A stretch of 64,000 nt of DNA from assembly GCA_023634235.1 (NCBI GenBank), contig JAMKCF010000021.1, positions 11,047,764 to 11,111,763 of the forward strand, read 5' to 3'. This stretch comes from Pisaster brevispinus (lineage: Eukaryota > Echinodermata > Asteroidea > Forcipulatida > Asteriidae). Within the stretch, counting starts at the first letter, position 1. Each line of letters opens with the position of its first letter. A model generated the notes under the pieces. That model had not been told where the DNA came from. It saw only the letters and a list, made by a program, of their open reading frames with translations, and made no database searches. Below are positions 13,401-22,400 of the stretch, piece after piece. The translations under genes were made by a program, and so were the position numbers.

Positions 13401-16400
13401 AAAAATAATAAAACCCCACACTGTGCGGCATCCTGTGTGTATGTTTTCGGCGCGGCGCAAAAAGCAAAGTGTATAACAAAATTGTATGTTTGAATTAGTT
13501 GTAGTAGTTTTACAATAAGGTTGTTTGGACCGAAATGGATGTCAATTATTCTAGTGTCGGGGTCCGGAGATAAAAAGAATCGGGCCATTCAACAGTAGTT
13601 GTCGGGCAATTTCAATTAAACTAAATTGTTTCAAGCAGAAAAATACATCGATAAGGCAGCAAAAACGAAAGGCTTATTTTTAATTTTTTCGTTTCGTTTA
13701 AACGGTTAGTAATTTACTAAACGGATAGTGATTTTGTAAACGTTTAAACGTTTAAACGTTTAACCGTCACAGGCTTAATACTAACGTTAGAAAGATCAAT
13801 TATTTTGAGTTCTTACAGCAATTTTCACAATGTATAAACTTGTGAGAGTTCTGCAAGGTTTGTGTCTAACCATTTTAAAGAATTTAGTATGAAATTTCCA
13901 AGCTTTTTGGTAATTCACCAATATTCAGCAATTTATCAATGTCCCTCTTAGATTATTAGTAGACAAGCATAGAACAGAATGATTTATGTAGCCAATGATC
14001 AAAACAGGAATGTTGCAATTGATTTCAAAAACTGTTATGCCCTTGTGAACGTTGAATGGAATGGGTGCAAAATGGACCAATAAATTATTATTATTATCAT
14101 TACGTGTTGTTCGCACCTTTCTGTGTCTTCTTTTCTCTGGACCAGCTCTGCTTTGAGTTTGGTCTGGGTTTCTCTGAGCGTCACTATGGTAAGATCCTTA
14201 GTGACCATGTCTTGGGAGACCTTGGCTAGCTGGGCATCCGAGTGTCGCCTAACATCCTCAATCTCATGCTGAAGTCTTTAACAAAATAAAATTAGCCAAA
14301 TCCAATATAATTCGGCTTCTCGTATACTGTTAAAACATTTTTATTGAACTATTTATTTTGTATTGTATAAAGTGCACACTGGAAAGTATTGAAATGTTTT
14401 TATTGCAATATTACAACGGTATAATAAACAATTGAGGGTTGAACAAAGAAAAATTGACTAGAGTGAGACTTGAACCTGTGGCCTCCTTATTAACGTGCCG
14501 GCATTCTACCAACTGAGCTATCTACCCCTAATTTTGGCGGCCTCCCTATTAGTCAATATCTTTGTTCGGGGGGTGCCACCACTCAGCAGCCGTACAGCCT
14601 GTTACTGCCGTGTAGCCAGGGATCACACCCAAGTTTACGATACAACCTGGGAAGCAGCAGCAGAGGGATCACCTTATGGGGTTGCATTGTTTTATTTCAA
14701 ATATCAAGTAATAAAGCGCAAGGGAAACTGACTAGGTATACTTAAAAATAAATTGTGGTGTTTTTTTTATACCCACTTTTCAATGGTCACATCCTTCTCC
14801 TTGGTGGCATCTTGGTTGGACCACTCCTCCCGCCTCCTCTCCACCTCCGTCGTCTCAAGCTTACTAGTCAACTCTCTTATCTTATCTTGGTAACCCCTCT
14901 CAACCTCACTGTGGCTGTCTTTGATCTTCAGGACAGCTGATTCTTTTTCTCGGGCGTACCTATCAAGGTCTGCATGTCTATGGCAAGAAAATAGCACAAT
15001 TTTAAGTACATAACAACATAATGAAAAATCTTTCTCGTGAAAGGCTAATATGCATACTGCATCATTGGTTTGGGAAAAGCAAATTATTTTATTTATTTAA
15101 TTCTTTATTGATTGATTTATTTACACATCCAACAGCACAAGTGCCAATAACAGGATGGTGAATAGGAAACGAGAAGAAACATTCAGTTTTATATGAGGAA
15201 GGAAAAATCCCAAATGGGGAAAACCCACACAATCAGGTAGTGACTGAAAACCCAATTCACATGCAAGGCTTCGGTCTGAGGTGGGATTTGAACCAGGGTC
15301 CACAGAGGTGAAAGGCAGGGAGAGAAACCACTGTATCCAATAAACACCATACAAACAAACCTCTGAATATTTCATAAAATCAATGTAGTTCAATTTTGAA
15401 TAAAACAATGACATCTCGATCGGTAAAGTCCTGTTTAGGATTTAGAGCAGGTTCATTTACATACTTATTTTGATTATGACAATTCAAAATAGCCAATGGC
15501 AACTTGGGGGGGAGGGGTCTTGAAACACTATTTTCTTAGCTTTGGGATTGGTACTGGTATGTTGGTATGTCCGAGCCCAACTAGTGTGGCTGGCAGATTT
15601 TGACGTACCGAGCTGAAACTTAACCACATCGTGGTGAAAACTTTGACAATTTGTGTGGTGGAGGTAATGCTGGCTGCGCAGCGTTTTATAACGGTCTGGA
15701 TATAGCACTACCCCACCTCACAAATTTATGAACTTTCACCACAGAGCAATATGACCTGGGGTTGATCTAACAAAGCACAAAGATTCATCTAAAGATGAGC
15801 TGTCAGTAATACTATAGTGATTTGTATTGTGACATCACGCGTTGCATAGCAATTAAGATTGATTCAAACTTTAGATTAATCTTAGCTCTATGTGAAATCG
15901 AGCCCAGGACCTTGTTGCAAAGGATCCGCCTGTTTGCCAAAATCCGTCGGCCACAATAGTGGGGACTTTACAACCAGCCTGACCAGTTAACTTTCAGATT
16001 GAGACTGATAATTTTGTTATTTATTATTTTATTTTTGTTGTAATCAACAATCCTGTCTTGTGACTCGAATAATACAACATTTTGAAACAACTTTTGCAGA
16101 CAAATAGCTAGACATTCCAGGCTTCTCCGACAATGTTCCATGGAATAAAAAACAATAATGTCTTACTTTCTATTGAAGTCCTCAATTGCTCGTTTGACAG
16201 ACTGTTCCAAGAGCTCCATCTGGCTCTCCAACTCAGCAATCCTATTCAATACAAAGAGAGAAAATACCTTTCATTTTTCATCTTTCATGTTGCTTATTTG
16301 ATAACCCTTGATTAGATTATTGTGTTGGTTTGTTATAACATCGCACGTGCTCCCATCTGCTGTATGCACATGTTTAGGCTTCTTCTGTTTCAAAACCTGG

Positions 16401-19400
16401 CATAGGATTTTCTCAAAACTTTCGGAGGGGGGGGGGGAATGATCGTTATATCTTCACCTTCCCCCGAGTAGGGTTAGTTTGGTTTCCATGTTTCCCTGAG
16501 TGAGACTAGTGTGGTCTCCATGTTTCAATTAAACATGGCCCAAGTTCTTGGCCCTGCTTACCCCAGAGTTCCATGCTAATGGTCTTCTGCAATTAAGCAT
16601 GTCATTCTAAGGGCCGCTGGGCCACAGCAATCCATAGTGAGCTCGGCCATGAAACCTGGGATCAGATTGGATTAGTGGTTTCTTTCCCTGCCTTTCTCAC
16701 CTCTGTGGACCCAAGTTCGATTCCCAGACCCAGACCATAGCCTGTTATGTGGATTGGGTTTTAGTTGTTACCTGATTGCAAGGGGTTTCCCTCCAATATC
16801 TAAAACTGACAAGGATAGTTTGAAAATTATTGAGAATTTTTTTAGTTCAACTTTTTGGTAAAAAAAACAAACCCAAAATAGTCAAAATTTCAAGATTTGG
16901 GGCCAATTTTTTTTTGGAATTTTATGGTTTCAAATGATACAAAAAGGACTACTGAAGTTAGTTTCGTTTGGGCTGACTGGGAAAAGTATAAATAGTTAGA
17001 GATTTATTGAGAATTTTGAGAGTTCAACATTGTGGTCCAAAAAACCAAACAAAATTTCAAGATTTGGGTCCGAATTTTTTTGGCAATTTTTTGGTTTCAA
17101 ATGATATAGAAGGGACTACTGAAGACAGTTTACTTGTGCGGACTGGGAAAAATATAAATAGTTAGAGATTTATTGAGAATTTTGAGAGTTCAACTTTTTG
17201 GTCAAAAAATCGACCATGCCGGCATGGTCAAAATTTGAAGATTTGGGTCCAATTTTTTTTGGCAATTTTATGGTTTCAAATGATGCAGTAATTGAGTTTC
17301 CTACCTTGCGTCTTTAATGCCAGCCTGGTCATGTAACTCCCATTCTTTCTCCTTGAGCTGTTTCTGAAGATCTCGTACATTAGAGTCAGCGTCACCAAGC
17401 TGAGTTGATGCCCTCTGATTGACAGTACGGACAAGCTCCAACTCCTTACTCAGCAATTTCACCTTTGGACATTGTACGGAGGTGAAAAACCCAAGAGTTA
17501 TAAAGAGAAGAAGTAGGTTTGTTTTCCTTAAAGGTACGGTCATCATTTGTTTTTTTTGTCAACATAATGATGTTTCGAAGGGAAAATTATCAAAAAAGAT
17601 TACAGTAAAAGTCACATGTGAGAGTTTCAGCTGAATACTGTGTCTACTTGTTGAGAAAGCAGCAAGAAACTGTCATGGGATTTTCACAAGAACGTCGATC
17701 CTATCCATGTTTAGTTTCTTGGAGTTTCCCCTAATCTAGGGTTTTCATCCATCAACTGGATTTGCCGAGGACCCACCCAGTAATTTGCTTTTTCAGTGCC
17801 AGTATTGGCAGACAGATAAAATGGAAGATACAGAATCAAATTTGAATCATTTTATGGTTGGTGAACTCGCTAATGTTTTTTAACTAAAGCCGTGTTCGCA
17901 TTGGATTAATGTTTTACCGAGACCGTGGTTAACATTCCAATAGGTGAAACTTACCAGCGTCCGCACTTGGATTAATGACGTGGGTTAACTAACCGACACG
18001 ACCGGTAAAACTAACCGACTAACTTAGGACAGACACAAGAGGGCGCTATTGCCATGACCTTTGACCGGGGTGCATGACAGCAAGCGTGGGATGTGTAAAT
18101 ATACAAGTACACTATGTGTGGCGCGGCGGTCAGGGGACCGGATGTGGCTTTTTACCGGGACGGCTTTTACCCAGATCGCGTTTGCACTGGACTTTTCGGC
18201 TCGGTTAAACTGACCTGGTCAATTTAACCGGGCAGAAGTTGTCCGATTAAACTACCCATTCGGGTCGGGTAAGTTACCTGGGAGGGAAACTTCCTGGGCT
18301 GTTCGCATTGGACTTAAAATGATCAAGTTACCCATTTGCTCGGTTAGTTTACCCAAAATAAGTCCAGTGCGAACAGGGCTTAAGAGTCTCTGAGGGTTAA
18401 TAAGATTAGCAAGGGTAAAATAGCGTGTCAAGGCCGAGCAGTCTAGAGCACCAGACTCCCATTGGGTGTGAGATTGAATCCCGGTCATGAAACTTGTGTC
18501 TTTGAGCAAGATGCTTTAATATAAATGCTTCTCTTCACCCACTGGTATAAATGGGTACCTGCAAGGGTAGAGGTTGATATTGTGTTTGAAAAAGACTTCC
18601 GAACGCCATGGCAGCTTGGGGCTGTACACTCCCCAGGGAGCTGAGAAAGATTACAGGAATGTTACTGGCCCAAATGACCAGGGAACTAATGTAAAGCGCA
18701 TTGATGCGTTATTGTTAAATGCAAGAACTTGTATTGTTATAATTAAATAACATGATTGACCCACTGTCATTTCATGTCCCACATAGGCAAGGTCTTCAGT
18801 CTTCATCTGACATTTCCCGTTTACATGCCAACATAAAATCTTGTAGCATAGGCGACAAGGATTTTTCCATAGGAGGCCCTAGAAAATGGAACAAACTCCC
18901 TGTTCACATCAGATATTCAAAAAACTTCCTCTTTTCTGTTTCTGTTTAGCTTTTGGTACAGGTTCTAGGTTCATTGTGAAGTGCTTTGATCTTGTTAAAG
19001 ATGCTAGATAATTACCCATTATTATTGTTATTATTATAAAAAAAGAACTCATTATTAATGACGTTTCCAGAAATCTACTTCTTAGAGTACAGACCTTCAT
19101 CTCATGAGCTAGTGCAGTAGCACACATATCATCCAGCTGGGTCCGAAACTCATTTTCTCTCCTCCTTAAGACTTCATCGAATCCTGTCGACAGCTCCTGA
19201 CGCTGGATGTCAAGATCCTCCTCCACTTCACGCAGCTGTCTCTGGAGGTTGCGTTTGATGTTGGCGAGATTTGCCCGCTCATTCTCCGTCTCCAAATCTT
19301 TGGCTCTGCATTAAGGAAGAATTGTAAAAACTACTGACGACTTGGAAAGCATGTCAATACTACCCTTGGCCACAATCTGCGATCATCAAACAAACTTTCA

Positions 19401-22400
19401 TTGATCATTCCTAGATCTCACTCTTCATCAGGTGATAGAAGCTTTATTTCATATGCACCGAAGCTATGGAATGGTCTCTCCTATCAACTCCGTACACTTG
19501 ACCCCTTACAGATTTTCAAAAGCCCGCTCGAGACTCATCTCTTCAAATCTGCTTAAACTTAGACCATTGCACTTGTCGTCTCCGAAAGAAATTCTGTGAA
19601 CCAATTTGTCTTTAATTTCTCTTTGCTTTGCAAAAGCGCTCCCGAATAGGAAACTAGAGTGATGGCGCTCTACAAATGCTCTCCATGATTGATTGAAGAT
19701 ACAGACAAGAATCATTATTATTGGACAGGAACGTAAAGAACAACTGGATGGAGACAGATCTTTTACCACAGCTGCTTTTTGGAACAGCCTCCTGATCCCA
19801 ACTTAGATAAGCAGGCACTTGCTCTTGTTTGAAGACAACTCTCACACCCTATTTATTCCTGAAATCCCAGCTGGGACCTTTTGGTTGTCCTTTATGAATT
19901 ATAGCAGAGTTTGTGTATTGCGCCAAGAGTGTCATATGTGACAAACAAAGCCCACTAGAAATGTCCATTAATATTATTTCTATAATTTGGTTTTACCCTT
20001 ACACCGATGTGTATTAAGCACTGCTACCCGAGTTCCGTGGGAAAAAAAATCCATAGGCAAATTACTCGGGTGGGATTTGAACCCACGACCTTTGCATTGC
20101 TAGAGCAGATGTCTTATGACAAGACCACCGAGCTAGCCCGATGGCTACAGGCAGGTCCGAATCCTTAGCAGCTGGTATTGCAACGATTTAATAGATGTTG
20201 GTATTATTCTAAAAAAAAACCTCAAGTCTCACTAAAATTCAAAGTTATTCAAACAGTTCTTACACAGGTGTTAATTTTGATCCCTCCTCTGTTTTCTTGT
20301 GTAGGGGCTCTGATCAGTTTCCAAGAGAGGTGTGTATCAAAAACATGTGTAATTTATTATTATTACTAATAAATTTGCATCGGGAAAATACATACAAATA
20401 TTGGATGCATGTGACTGTGAGTACCTTGACCAGAATTAATAGAATCAAGAGGTGAAAAGAAAATATTTTGGGAACAATGCACGAACAAAATGCATTCAAT
20501 ATTTGCTTTATAGAACTCAAACACAGATCCTTGTCATTAGAATAGACATGATAGATATGGAAACTCGTCCACCCTACACTCTGAAAAAACAAAAACAAAA
20601 CAAAGCTTGTAGTATAAACAATGTGGACTACTTTATGTAGACACTAACCTTGTCCTCTGTTGCTGGGATAGCCGCCAATGACACTGCAAAGCGCCTGAAG
20701 CATACTATACTTATCTATATAGGACTCCTATATTTAATTTTGGAGCGTCCCAGCAGTATACATGTGAACATGGAAAAAAAGGATGTTCCTCCAATCAAAT
20801 GACAAGGATCTGCCTGTGCAGCGTATAAAGAATAATATTGTGTAGGATTCAAACTTCCTCTAGCACCTGGGCAAGCTCGGTGGTCTAGCAGTAAGACATA
20901 CTGCTCTAGAATGGCAAAGACCGTGGGTTCGAATCCCACCATAGTAAAATACCCGTAGAAAACTTTTCCAACAGGTCTCGGGGAAAGTACCAAACTTACA
21001 GTGCTTATCACACATAGATGAAAGGGTTTTTAACACACACACATTACTACTGTAATTACTTTTCCTTGAATGCATTGATGTTTGAAACTGTTAACACATT
21101 ATGTAGTACATGTACCTACATCTTATATTGTTCAATCTCTGTCTGTCTGTCTCTAATCCTTTGCTGGTAATGCCTCTGGAGTTCATCTCTTGCTTGAGTC
21201 TCTCTCTGTGCTGCCTGGTGTAGGTCATCCATAAAGATCTTCAGGTCACTTACCTACATTTATAAACATTGAAACAAAAACAATTCTTTATGGACAATCA
21301 CCCAACACATTTCAAAAGGTGAAGACCGCAAGAAAAATACAGACTACTTAAAGAGAGAGAGAACATATCTGTTCACGTTCCTCTTGAACTGGAATCGATT
21401 GCAAGATGGTGGGGAAATAAGATATAAAGTGCAGCAGTACAGGGGAAAAGCTTCTTTTTTTTTTTAAAGAAGAAAAACCAAAGAGACTTTAACTTGGACT
21501 ACTCAAAACAGAACTCACATTGGCCTCTCGTCACCATGCATGCTCAATGCTCAGTGGTAACAACTTCAAAAAACCTCCTTTAACCCTAAAAAAACACCTT
21601 TAATATCCACTCTGTCGCAGTGAAGGAATTACCATAGGAGGGCTTGGGCTATCAGGGATTGCAGTAAAGGAGGATCCAGAAGGATTTGGGCCATAAAGGG
21701 TTTCTGCTGCAAGATGATTTACAAGAATTGGGCTATCAAGTTGATTTAGACAAAAGAGGAAATATAAGGATTTGGGCCCTATGCAGCTTAGCCAAAATGG
21801 GATTCTGAAGGATATGGGTTGTTGGGGGGATGGGGATGTAAAAATGAAGTCTGTCAGACGAGGATTAGAAAGGATTTTTACCATTAGTTATGTTGAAGAA
21901 AACCAGGAAGATTTACAAGGGTTTGTACCCTTTGAGCTTTTAACTTTCAACTTCTGAAGGATATAATTGGAGGATTTGGGTTATGTGTAAGCAAAAGGGA
22001 CTAGTCTGTTAGCATGAAGCTACTTAATGCCTTGAAAGTTGTCTGCTAAAAAAAAAAAAATTTACATGTATTTAGAAACAACACCAAAACATAAACAAAT
22101 ATACAATTGTTGATCATTTGAGAAAGTTATGCTTTTCTGACGTTCATCGATCTTTATTGATAAAATTCATGTATCAATATTTTCTGGATTTGTAGCTCTG
22201 ATCTGATACTGATAACAAATTCTATTTTAAAAAGTCACCTCAGCATTCTTTGCCTGGAATGCTACTTTTAGCTCCGAGAATACAACGTCATATCGTTCCA
22301 GTTCTTGGTCTCGCTCCGCAAGAAGCCTGAGATTATACTTGAAATCTTCCTTGAGCTTCTTGAACTTTGCCGTCTCCCGCTCAGACTGTTTCTCCTTCTC

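Noticed and set aside
20652..20692. Extra CCDC57 exon between exons 2 and 3
   Set aside because: It has a TGCAG acceptor and a GTTAGT donor, but the reading phase does not fit the neighbours, which join correctly without it.
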